Assembly (NCBI RefSeq): GCF_001042695.1
Contig: NZ_AP012334.1
Span: 1 to 64,000, forward strand
Length of the DNA: 64,000 nucleotides
Origin: Scardovia inopinata JCM 12537
GTDB taxonomy: Bacteria; Actinomycetota; Actinomycetes; Actinomycetales; Bifidobacteriaceae
Reading direction: 5' to 3'
Position 1 is the first letter of the stretch, and each line of letters starts with the position of its first letter. Position numbers and translations under genes: made by a program. Under the pieces are notes generated by a model. That model made no database searches. It was not told where the DNA came from and saw nothing but the letters and a program-made list of their open reading frames with translations. Shown here piece after piece: positions 11,395-19,779 of this stretch.

Positions 11395-14331
11395 ATGCTT
11401 AGCATCAACCCAGAGGATGTTATCCGGGTTCTGAAGTCCATTCAAACCCAGCTCATTATCATTGGTGTTGTCCTTCTTGCGGCTATCCTGCTGACTGTTT
11501 TCATTAACAAGAAAACGGTCAAGAATGTAGCAGCCAAGAAGATGATTCATTCCCAGACCTGGATCATTGCTCTGATTGCAGCTTTTGCTGCTATCGCTTC
11601 TATGATCTATGGCCCTCTGAATACTATTGTTGCTTCTGCGACAACTCCTAAGTACACTTTGTCACAATTCAGCATCAAAAAGGCAAGCGACCTTGCTGTT
11701 GACATTCAACGCGAGGGTATTGTCATGATGCAGAATAAGGATTCTCAACTGCCCCTGTCAACCAAAAAAGTCAATGTTTTTGGCTGGGGTTCCACTAATC
11801 CCATTTATGGAGGCACTGGTTCCGGTTCTATGAATTCCAGCTATGCCACCACATCCCTCCTGCAGGGCCTGAAAGATGCTGGAATTTCTTATAATACAGA
11901 CTTGAGCAAATTCTATACCAAGTATCGCAAGGATCGTCCGTCTATCGGCATGTTTGGCCAGGACTGGACCCTGCCTGAACCGGCAGTCAAGACCTATTCT
12001 GATTCCATGCTGAACAAAGCCAAGTCCTACTCTGACACTGCTGTTCTGGTTATTGCCCGCTCTGGCGGAGAAGGAGCTGATCTTCCTACTGATATGGGCA
12101 AGGTTGAGATTGGCAAAGCCGGAACCACTGTCAAAGCTGGCAAGTTTGGCATCACTGGCTCTCATTACATCAATAATTCTTCTGATTATGCTGACTACAA
12201 AGCCGGGGACAGCTACCTGGACCTGAGCCAGACTGAAAAAGATCTGGTGTCTTATGTGACCAGAAACTTCAAAAAAGTTGTGTTAGTCTACAACGGAGCC
12301 AATGACCTGAACCTGAGTTTTGTTTCCTCTCACCCCCAGATTAAGTCAGTCCTCTGGTGCCCTCCGGCCGGTCAGACCGGCTTTAAGGCCCTGGGCGAAG
12401 TCCTGACCGGTAAGATCAATCCTTCCGGCCGCACAACTGATACCTTTGTCAAGGACTTTACCAAGACTCCCTGGTGGAACAATTTTGGCAACATGCAGTA
12501 CAGCAACATGAAGGAATTCGCCAGCCCCAGCATTTTCGCCAACGGCATTCCTTCCTATGTCAATTATTCTGATGGAATTTATGTGGGTTATCGGTATTAC
12601 GAAACTGCTGCTGCAGAAGGGGCCATCAATTATGATTCCCTTGTCCAGTACCCCTTTGGTTATGGTATGAGTTACACCTCCTTTAAGCAAACCATGACTA
12701 CTCCTGAAGTCAACGATGATACAGTTTCTTTTACTGTCACCGTTAAGAACACAGGTAAAACTGCTGGTAAGGATACGGTTCAGGTTTACTATAATCCCCC
12801 TTACACTAACGGAGGAATTGAGAAATCTTCCACCAATCTCATTAAGTTCATCAAAACCAGAAAGCTGAATACAGGCGAGTCTCAGAAGGTGAAGATCTCC
12901 TTCAAGCTCGAAGACATGGTCTCCTATGATTATCAGAAAGCTAAGGCATATGTTCTGGAATCCGGCAGGTATGGAATTTCCATCAATAAAGATTCTCACA
13001 ATCAGATTGATGAAAAGTCCATTACTGTGGATTCAACGGTAACCTATGGCAAGGGGAACCATCGGTCCTCTGATAAGGCTGATGTAACTAATCAGTTTGA
13101 CAATGCTGCTGGCGATGTTACTTACCTGTCCCGCAAAGATCATTTTGCCAACTTCAAGACTGCCGCTGCCAAGCCGAAGTCCACTGTCATGCCAGACAAG
13201 TATAAGAAGCAGTTTATGGGTGCCAACTACAAGGTTCCCACAAACAACTCTTCTGCCACTATGCCTGTTACCGGGGCTAAGAACCGTGTATATCTTTACC
13301 AGTTGTATGGTAAGTCTTATGACGACCCCCTGTGGAACAAACTCCTGGATGAACTGACTGTTTCTGATATGAATAATCTGATTGCCATGGCCGGCTATAA
13401 TAATGCTGAAATTACCAGTATTAAGAAGCCCCGTCAGAACGATGTTGATGGTCCTGCGGCCCTGAATAATAACTTTACCGGTGTTGGGTCCATTGGCTTC
13501 CCCTCATCTACCACAGTTGCCAATACCTTCAATTCCGACTTGGCCAAGCGCTACGGCGATGTTATTGGTCAGATGGCTCAGGAAATGCATGTGACAGGCT
13601 GGTATGCACCAGCAATGAACACTCATCGCTCTGCCTTTGCAGGCCGCAACTTTGAGTACTTCTCTGAGGATCCTGTTCTGGGCGGTACCATGGCTGCCAA
13701 CCAGATTAGGGGAGCGAAGGATAAGGGTGTCTACTCATTCATGAAGCATTTTGCCCTCAACGACCAGGAAACCAACCGCAACAGCATGATCTGCACCTGG
13801 TCCAATGAGCAGGCCATCCGTGAGATTTATCTGAAACAGTTTGAGCTTGCCGAAAAGAAAGGCTGCGCCACCGCTGTCATGTCTTCCTTCAACTACATTG
13901 GTCCCCGCTGGGCAGCCTCCAACCCCAACCTGCTGAACAATGTTCTCCGCCAAGAATGGGGCTTCCGTGGATTCGTGGAAACCGATTATTTCATGGGTGG
14001 ATACATGAACGGTGATGAGGGCATCCGGGGTGGTAATGATGCCATGTTGGCAACAACCAAGACCAGCAATTTCATTACCAATACTGATGATCCGGCAACT
14101 GTTCAACTGATGAGGACAGCTTCTCACAACATTCTCTACACCGCCGTTAACAGTTGGCTCTACAAGAACGGCCAGCCCAGCATGGATGCTTCTTGGTGGA
14201 GGCAGGCTGTGTATGCTGCTATTGCGGTTGTGGCCCTGCTCGTTCTCCTGCTTGAGTTCCTGGCCTTCCGCCGCTTCTTCAAGCGCCGCAGGACAGCCAA
14301 AGTTGCTGAGGTCCAGGTTACTGAAGCTTAA
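11395..14331 (+). CDS. Membrane-anchored GH3 beta-glycosidase with permuted domains
   Basis: A glycoside hydrolase family 3 protein of 978 aa. The usual order is reversed: after two N-terminal hydrophobic segments (about residues 19-36 and 50-72) comes the GH3 C-terminal (alpha/beta sandwich) domain from about 95, then a fibronectin-III-like domain (FGYGMSY followed by VTVKNTGKTAGKDTVQVYY), then the TIM-barrel GH3 N-domain. The barrel contains GRNFEYFSEDP, MKHFALNDQE and the nucleophile Asp in VETDYFMGG (about residue 864). One more membrane helix (about 943-962) precedes a basic tail, so the catalytic part is probably outside the cell. GH3 enzymes release terminal beta-linked sugars; the substrate cannot be read from sequence. 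The start is set by GAAAGGAAAG at 11381. Confidence 0.88.
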   Translation: MLSINPEDVIRVLKSIQTQLIIIGVVLLAAILLTVFINKKTVKNVAAKKMIHSQTWIIALIAAFAAIASMIYGPLNTIVASATTPKYTLSQFSIKKASDLAVDIQREGIVMMQNKDSQLPLSTKKVNVFGWGSTNPIYGGTGSGSMNSSYATTSLLQGLKDAGISYNTDLSKFYTKYRKDRPSIGMFGQDWTLPEPAVKTYSDSMLNKAKSYSDTAVLVIARSGGEGADLPTDMGKVEIGKAGTTVKAGKFGITGSHYINNSSDYADYKAGDSYLDLSQTEKDLVSYVTRNFKKVVLVYNGANDLNLSFVSSHPQIKSVLWCPPAGQTGFKALGEVLTGKINPSGRTTDTFVKDFTKTPWWNNFGNMQYSNMKEFASPSIFANGIPSYVNYSDGIYVGYRYYETAAAEGAINYDSLVQYPFGYGMSYTSFKQTMTTPEVNDDTVSFTVTVKNTGKTAGKDTVQVYYNPPYTNGGIEKSSTNLIKFIKTRKLNTGESQKVKISFKLEDMVSYDYQKAKAYVLESGRYGISINKDSHNQIDEKSITVDSTVTYGKGNHRSSDKADVTNQFDNAAGDVTYLSRKDHFANFKTAAAKPKSTVMPDKYKKQFMGANYKVPTNNSSATMPVTGAKNRVYLYQLYGKSYDDPLWNKLLDELTVSDMNNLIAMAGYNNAEITSIKKPRQNDVDGPAALNNNFTGVGSIGFPSSTTVANTFNSDLAKRYGDVIGQMAQEMHVTGWYAPAMNTHRSAFAGRNFEYFSEDPVLGGTMAANQIRGAKDKGVYSFMKHFALNDQETNRNSMICTWSNEQAIREIYLKQFELAEKKGCATAVMSSFNYIGPRWAASNPNLLNNVLRQEWGFRGFVETDYFMGGYMNGDEGIRGGNDAMLATTKTSNFITNTDDPATVQLMRTASHNILYTAVNSWLYKNGQPSMDASWWRQAVYAAIAVVALLVLLLEFLAFRRFFKRRRTAKVAEVQVTEA

Positions 14332-14371
14332 GCTGCTGAGGCTTAATCTGCTTATGAAAGGTAGAACATAT

Positions 14372-16822
14372 ATGAGCTTGCGTGCACAAGATTTGACGGT
14401 AGTACAACGTGCCGCCCTCCTGTCAGGTCAATCTGAATGGGAGACCCGTCGGATTAAGAAAGTCGGTCTTAAACCCATCGTCCTTTCTGATGGTCCTAAT
14501 GGAGTGCGGCGTCAGACTGGGGAAGGAGACCATTTGGGCCTGGGGGCTTCCAAACCTGCTACCTGTTTTCCTACAGCAGGAACAGTAGCTAATTCCTGGG
14601 ATCCTGAAGAAGTAGAAAAAATGGGGGCAGCCTTAGGGGAAGAAGCCAAAACCCTGGGTGTCCAGGTTTTGCTAGGTCCCGGTATCAATATGAAGCGAAA
14701 CCCCTTGTGCGGCCGCAATTTTGAATACTATTCTGAAGATCCTCTTTTGGCCGGCTACCTGGCTTCTGGTTTTATAAAAGGAGTCCAGTCTCAAGGGGTA
14801 TCTGCCTGTCCCAAGCACTTTGCCGTCAACAGCCAGGAGCTACGCCGCCAGGCCTCCAACTCCATTGTTGATGAGCGAACCATGAGGGAAATCTATTTGA
14901 CTGCTTTTGAAATAGCAGTTACGCAGGCTCATCCTTGGACTCTGATGACTTCTTACAACATGGTTAATGGGGTCTATGCTCACGAAAACAGCCATCTACT
15001 GAAAGATATTCTCCGCGGTGAATGGGGCTACAAGGGTATGGTGGTCTCTGACTGGGGTGGCTCTAACAATATTGTCAAGTCAGCAAAGGCTGGAGCTTCC
15101 CTGGAAATGCCGGCTTCCGGCCTGGCTTCGACGCGGGAACTTGTTGATGCTGTGAAAAAGGGAGATCTGAGTGAGGACGATCTGACAGCCCGCGCTCAGG
15201 AAGTGATGGATCTGATTGATAAAACTCAGACTTCAACTCCCGGATCTTACCTGAGTGAGCAGCAGATCAGGGATCATCATGAGGCGGCCAGGCGGATAGC
15301 AGAGAAATCTCTGGTTCTTCTGCGAAATGAGGCAGTAGCTGATGGTCAGAGGGCTCTTCCCCTTAAGAAGGGAAGCCGGTTGGCTGTGATTGGAGACATG
15401 GCTGAAACTGCCCGATATCAGGGTTCTGGCTCATCGAAGGTTAATGCAACCCAGGTGGATAATCTTCTGGATGAGTTGAAGAAATCCAGTCAGGTTTCTC
15501 TTATGGGCTATGCCCAGGGCTATGACCGGCAGGGGGCTTTGAGAAGAGATCTGATTGCTCAGGCTGTTTCGCTTGCCCGGCAGGATACGGTTGACCAAGT
15601 TGTCGTCTGCATGGGCTTGGATGAGCGTTCTGAGTCTGAGGGCCTGGACCGTAGTACCCTTAAGATTCCTCAGGCTCAGATTGATCTGCTGACCGACTTG
15701 AAACGGGTAGGGAAGCCGGTGATTGCTGTCGTGGTTGCTGGTTCGGCCGTAGAGGCTGATTGGCTGGAAGGGACATCTGCTGCCCTCTATATTGGCCTGT
15801 CGGGTCAGGCCGGTGCTTCTGCAGCTGTTAAGGTATTAACCGGAGAAGTCAATCCTTCCGGCCATTTGGCCGAGACCTGGCCCCTGCATTATGAGGATGT
15901 GCCCTCTGCTGGCAATTTTCCGGTTACAGACAGGGACTCGGTCTATAAGGAAGGTCCCTTTATTGGCTATCGCTATTACACCACTGCCCATGTTCCCGTT
16001 CGCTATCCTTTCGGATATGGTCTGTCTTACTCTACTTTCGAGTACAGCCTGCTTCAGGTGGATGGTAATGGAGTAACCTTCACTGTCAGGAATTCATCTC
16101 AGATTGCAGGCGATGCTCTTCCTCAGATGTATATTGGCCGTAATCAGGCTACCTCCGGTATCCTGCGCCCTGCCCGGGAGCTCAAGGCCTTCTCTAAAAT
16201 TCATCTGGAGCCGGGCGAAAGCAAGCAGGTTCGTTTTGACTTTGATCTCTATACTTTCCGCCACTTTGATCCGGGAACCGCATCCTGGCAGGTTGAAGCA
16301 GGAGCCTGGGATATCTGGATCGGATCTGATGCCAACACTCTCTGTCTGCATGCTACTCATGTCGTTCAGGGAACCATAGAACCAGGCCATCTGTCTGAGC
16401 AGTGGGGACATTATATCGGTGCTGATATCAGGCATGTAACTGATTCTGAGGTCTCTTATCTATTGGGACATACCGTCAGCAAACACACTAACAGCGGGGT
16501 TTTTCAGTCCAACGACGCCATATCGTCCTGGGCTTATTCCCGTTCCTGGCTTGCCCGCAAGGTGGTTAAGGTCTTGCAGAGCAAAGAAGATAAAGCTGTT
16601 AAAAAAACGGGTTCACCAGATTTGAACATACTTTTCGTGCTGAATATGCCTCCCCGGGCCATGGCCAAAATGACCGGAGGCAGAATCAGTCCTGATATGG
16701 TGACCGGAGGAATCCTTGACATACCCAATAAACATTTGTGGAGGGGAATCGGTCATCTTATTTCCGGCTACTTCCGCAACAAAAAAGACAATAAAAAAAC
16801 TCAGGAGGACATTGAAAAATGA
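14372..16822 (+). CDS. GH3 beta-glucosidase-type glycoside hydrolase
   Basis: A second GH3 enzyme, 816 aa, in canonical order: barrel domain with GRNFEYYSEDP, PKHFAVNSQE and the nucleophile Asp in VVSDWGG (about residue 227), then the sandwich domain (SLVLLRNE), then the fibronectin-III-like domain after FGYGLSYSTFEY. It has no signal peptide or membrane segment, so it is probably cytosolic. About 100 residues follow the last domain and include LFVLNMPPRAMAKMTGG. The ORF is open upstream, but the ATG at 14372 has AAAGG 10 bases before it and gives the expected N-terminus. It lies 40 bp after the permuted GH3 gene and its stop overlaps the next start, so the three genes look like one operon. 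Confidence 0.9.
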   Translation: MSLRAQDLTVVQRAALLSGQSEWETRRIKKVGLKPIVLSDGPNGVRRQTGEGDHLGLGASKPATCFPTAGTVANSWDPEEVEKMGAALGEEAKTLGVQVLLGPGINMKRNPLCGRNFEYYSEDPLLAGYLASGFIKGVQSQGVSACPKHFAVNSQELRRQASNSIVDERTMREIYLTAFEIAVTQAHPWTLMTSYNMVNGVYAHENSHLLKDILRGEWGYKGMVVSDWGGSNNIVKSAKAGASLEMPASGLASTRELVDAVKKGDLSEDDLTARAQEVMDLIDKTQTSTPGSYLSEQQIRDHHEAARRIAEKSLVLLRNEAVADGQRALPLKKGSRLAVIGDMAETARYQGSGSSKVNATQVDNLLDELKKSSQVSLMGYAQGYDRQGALRRDLIAQAVSLARQDTVDQVVVCMGLDERSESEGLDRSTLKIPQAQIDLLTDLKRVGKPVIAVVVAGSAVEADWLEGTSAALYIGLSGQAGASAAVKVLTGEVNPSGHLAETWPLHYEDVPSAGNFPVTDRDSVYKEGPFIGYRYYTTAHVPVRYPFGYGLSYSTFEYSLLQVDGNGVTFTVRNSSQIAGDALPQMYIGRNQATSGILRPARELKAFSKIHLEPGESKQVRFDFDLYTFRHFDPGTASWQVEAGAWDIWIGSDANTLCLHATHVVQGTIEPGHLSEQWGHYIGADIRHVTDSEVSYLLGHTVSKHTNSGVFQSNDAISSWAYSRSWLARKVVKVLQSKEDKAVKKTGSPDLNILFVLNMPPRAMAKMTGGRISPDMVTGGILDIPNKHLWRGIGHLISGYFRNKKDNKKTQEDIEK

Positions 16823-17481
16823 GTGATGCACATACTGACGTGGGCGGGGCGTCTGACCCGGGAAAGATACCAGGACAGGCCCAGCCGTCTGATCAGGCCA
16901 AGGCTAAGGGTCCTTTCCGGCGGTGGATTGACACATACCCCAATTTATGGGAATTCATTCTGTTTAGTATTTTGTCTAATATTTCCACCATCACTCGCTT
17001 TGTCTTGGTGTGGGTCTGTACAGCCATTTTTGTGCACGGCCTGCATATGACCCAGCCCTTCAGCTTCCTGATTTTCAACTACAGTGATGCAAAATCCAAT
17101 GGTCTGGGAGGGTTTATTACCTTCCTCATTGCAGAAGTGGCAGCTCAGGTTGTAAACTTCTTTGTTCAGATGAAGTGGGTTTTCAAGTCTGATTCTTCCT
17201 TCAGGCAGGCTGCCTGGAAGTATGCCATTCTGGCTGTAATCATTGTGGTAGTCAATCTGACCCTTCCCAGCTGGGTGACTTCTCTCTGCCACAGTTGGGG
17301 CTGGAATGATGCCGTTTCCTCCACAGTAGCTTCCGTGGTGAATACTCTGGCCGCTGTTATTGTCTCTTACCCCCTGCTCAAGTGGTGGATTATGCCCAAG
17401 AGCAAGGAGCATGAAGATCAGATCAAGAAAGCTCAGCAGGAGGCGAAAGAGCAATCTACTTCTCTGGAGCAGCAGGGATAG
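16819..17481 (+). CDS. GtrA-like polytopic membrane protein
   Basis: This 220-aa protein has four predicted membrane helices (about residues 47-70, 92-118, 138-155, 175-195). A polar N-terminus and a charged coiled C-terminus (SKEHEDQIKKAQQEAKEQ) flank them. The pattern FLIAEVAAQVVNFFVQMKWVFKS matches the GtrA family, small membrane proteins that often accompany glycosyltransferases in cell-surface polysaccharide synthesis. The start codon overlaps the GH3 stop (ATGA at 16819), implying translational coupling. A GT2 glycosyltransferase follows 205 bp later. The role here is inferred from family and neighbours. Confidence 0.75.
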   Translation: MSDAHTDVGGASDPGKIPGQAQPSDQAKAKGPFRRWIDTYPNLWEFILFSILSNISTITRFVLVWVCTAIFVHGLHMTQPFSFLIFNYSDAKSNGLGGFITFLIAEVAAQVVNFFVQMKWVFKSDSSFRQAAWKYAILAVIIVVVNLTLPSWVTSLCHSWGWNDAVSSTVASVVNTLAAVIVSYPLLKWWIMPKSKEHEDQIKKAQQEAKEQSTSLEQQG

Positions 17482-17570
17482 ATAGATCTGCTCTGGGTAA
17501 CAACTGGATACCTGGATTCCCGGGCAACCCGAGCTGTCTGGGGTACTAGGACTACATGGAAAATAGAAAA

Positions 17571-17671
17571 ATGCTACCTCCCCGCTGCCAGCAGGATGCT
17601 TATTCCGCAGCTTATTTGTGAGATAAGTAGAGGTTAGAATACCAGATCTAGTCTGGCCGGGGACGTAGCAT
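17571..17671 (+). ncRNA. Candidate structured leader RNA of the GT2 gene
   Basis: A 101-nt segment can fold into a cloverleaf-like structure. P1 joins ATGCTACCTCCCCG (17571-17584) to CGGGGACGTAGCAT (17658-17671), with 13 of 14 positions paired. Inside are P2 (CTGC 17585-17588 with GCAG 17607-17610), P3 (CTTAT 17611-17615 with ATAAG 17623-17627) and P4 (CCAGA 17642-17646 with TCTGG 17652-17656). The 3' arm of P1 ends two bases before the AAAAGG ribosome binding site of the glycosyltransferase, so folding could control translation. I do not recognise it as a known riboswitch class. Confidence 0.5.
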
Positions 17672-17685
17672 ATAAAAGGCCATGA

Positions 17686-18807
17686 ATGGCACAAGGCGAC
17701 GGGACTACAATTTATATGACTTTACCGGATTCTCAGCAGACAGATCAAAATCTGACTCCTCATCCTGAAATTCCTATTATTCGGCAGAAAACCCTGTCTA
17801 TTGTAGTACCTTCTTATAATGTCGAGGGTTGCCTACGGCGTTGTGTCAATTCTCTGCTGAACTGCGAAAGTACAGCCGATATTGACATCATCATTGTGGA
17901 CGATGGCTCAACAGACTCTACTCCTGAGCTCGCAGATGCGCTCGCCCGCCAGTCAGACGGGGTTGTCAGGGTTATCCACCAAAAGAACAAGGGTCACGGT
18001 GGGGCAGTAAATACTGGTATCGCTGCCGCCCATGGACTGTACCTGAAGATTGTTGATGCAGATGATTGGCTGGATCCGACAGCCTACGCCAAGGTTTTGA
18101 GCTTTCTGCGCCTGCAAACTATGAATATGACTCCGGTTGATATGGTATTAACCAATTATGTTTATGAGAAGAAATCTGAAGATATTCAAACTGTAATAAA
18201 TTATAAACATGCAATTACTCCCAACAAGGTGCTTACCTGGGATGATTTGAGAACCTTTTATATGAATCAATATCTTTTGATGCATGCCATTATATACAGG
18301 ACCGAAGTTGTCCGCCAGGCAGGATTAAAGCTGCCTGAGCACACTTTTTATGTTGATTTTATTTATGCTTATCAACCCTTGCCGTATATCAAAACGATGA
18401 CATATTTAAATGTAGATTTTTACCGTTATTTTATTGGACGCCAAGGCCAGTCTGTTGCCAAAGAAACTATGATTAAAAGAGTTGATCAGCTCCTTCGGGT
18501 CAATTCACTCATGGTTCATGTTACTCCCGACGCTTCCACTGTTTCCCGAGGTTTGTATAAATATATGATTCATTTTTTGTCTATCAATTGTGTAGTTACA
18601 TCGATTTTCCTGATCCTGTCGAGGAAGAAGAATAATTATTCCCGCAAAGCCTTGATGTGGGATAATTTGTATGAATATTCACCGCAGATTTGCCATGACG
18701 TTCGTAAAACTATCCTCTGCCGGGCGATCAATATGCCGGGACCGCTGGGAAGGGCTATGGTTCGCGGGGGATATGCCTTGACCAATTATTTCGTGGGGTT
18801 TAACTGA
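17686..18807 (+). CDS. Family 2 glycosyltransferase
   Basis: This 373-aa GT2 enzyme has the GT-A fold start LSIVVPSYNVEGCLRRCVNSLL (about residue 43), the nucleotide-binding IIIVDDGSTDSTPE, and the metal-binding DADDWLD (about residue 125). It transfers a sugar from a nucleotide-sugar donor; donor and acceptor are not evident. There is no clear membrane anchor, though the C-terminal third is rich in hydrophobic and Tyr residues. The ATG at 17686 is preceded by AAAAGG at good spacing; an ATG at 17716 is possible. The stop codon overlaps the next gene's ATG. With the GtrA-like gene upstream it may decorate a surface polymer. Confidence 0.85.
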   Translation: MAQGDGTTIYMTLPDSQQTDQNLTPHPEIPIIRQKTLSIVVPSYNVEGCLRRCVNSLLNCESTADIDIIIVDDGSTDSTPELADALARQSDGVVRVIHQKNKGHGGAVNTGIAAAHGLYLKIVDADDWLDPTAYAKVLSFLRLQTMNMTPVDMVLTNYVYEKKSEDIQTVINYKHAITPNKVLTWDDLRTFYMNQYLLMHAIIYRTEVVRQAGLKLPEHTFYVDFIYAYQPLPYIKTMTYLNVDFYRYFIGRQGQSVAKETMIKRVDQLLRVNSLMVHVTPDASTVSRGLYKYMIHFLSINCVVTSIFLILSRKKNNYSRKALMWDNLYEYSPQICHDVRKTILCRAINMPGPLGRAMVRGGYALTNYFVGFN

Positions 18808-19577
18808 TGTCAGCCGCCTCAGGGCATGGAGCCTTTCCTGATTCAATTGATTCTCGCGCATCCTTTGGCGGTGTCAGTGTCGATTCCCCCGGATGCGGTG
18901 TTTTCCCTGATTTTCTTGACCGCGATGCAGATTATGTTGCTTCCCATCTTTTGGGTTGCCTGCTGATTCGCTATCCTGATAATGATAATCAGAATCGGCA
19001 TCCGGCGGCAGTCGTTCGTATAGTTGAAACTGAGGCCTATGATCAGGACGACCAGGCAAGCCACGCTTTTCATGGCAAGAGTGAGCGGAACAAGGCTCTC
19101 TTTGGGCCTTCTGGGCATGCCTATATTTATCAAATTCATGGCCGATATTTTTGTATGAATATTTCCTGCGGACAGGATGGATATGGAGCTGGGGCTTTGA
19201 TCCGAGCAGTTGAGCCGGTTTCCGGTATAGAGTTTATGCGTGGAAACAGACCTGTTCCTGGAGTGGGACTTACCAACGGTCCTGCAAAATTATGCCAGGC
19301 TTTGGGCATTGATAAGAGTCTTTATGGGCATGATCTGCATATGGCTCCACTTGAGGTAATCCAGGATTTTTCTGGCTGCATGCCATCATCCGGCTCTGTA
19401 CACGTTGACCCGCCAAATGCGTTTCCGGATTTTGAAGTTGCTGCAACTGCTCGCATTGGAATTTCCCATGAAAGAGACCGGTTACGTCGTTTTATTATTG
19501 TAGGTAATCCTTATATTTCTCGACCATCGTGGACCGCCAAGCATATACATGCTCTTCCTCCTCAAATTAATTATTGA
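18807..19577 (+). CDS. mpg: DNA-3-methyladenine glycosylase (AAG/MPG family)
   Basis: The 256-aa product removes alkylated purines such as 3-methyladenine from DNA. Family motifs are visible in order: FLDRDADYVASHLLGCLL, VRIVETEAYDQDDQASHAFHG (containing the catalytic Glu), NKALFGPSGHAYIYQIHG, and GAGALIRAVEP with GLTNGPAKLCQALGI. The first 30 residues precede the conserved core and vary in the family. The ATG overlaps the stop of the glycosyltransferase gene, so the two are translated from one message despite unrelated functions. Confidence 0.92.
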   Translation: MSAASGHGAFPDSIDSRASFGGVSVDSPGCGVFPDFLDRDADYVASHLLGCLLIRYPDNDNQNRHPAAVVRIVETEAYDQDDQASHAFHGKSERNKALFGPSGHAYIYQIHGRYFCMNISCGQDGYGAGALIRAVEPVSGIEFMRGNRPVPGVGLTNGPAKLCQALGIDKSLYGHDLHMAPLEVIQDFSGCMPSSGSVHVDPPNAFPDFEVAATARIGISHERDRLRRFIIVGNPYISRPSWTAKHIHALPPQINY

Positions 19578-19669
19578 TTATTGATTAATTATTATTCCCC
19601 TGGAGGTTAATCTGGGATTAATCTGGGGTTAATTTCCACTCTCGATGGCAAGTTGACTCGCTCAATGGC

Positions 19670-19754
19670 AGGTAGGCCCGAAAAGGCCAGATGCAAATCA
19701 TCAATTGGAGGGAATCGCGGATTTACTTTTTGTATCTAACCTTTGGGCCTACCT
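19670..19754. repeat. Long-range inverted repeat between converging genes
   Basis: A perfect 10-bp inverted repeat, AGGTAGGCCC (19670-19679) and GGGCCTACCT (19745-19754), encloses 65 bp. It sits between mpg and the converging transporter gene, in a 202-bp gap without ORFs. It could be a two-way terminator or a small RNA element; there is no long T tract directly after either arm. Confidence 0.5.
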
Positions 19755-19779
19755 CATTACTTACTAATTTATAAAATAT

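Noticed and set aside
16945-17694. A 249-codon minus-strand frame opposite the GtrA-like gene and the structured leader
   Set aside because: It is antisense to a gene translationally coupled to the GH3 gene, and its composition is not protein-like.
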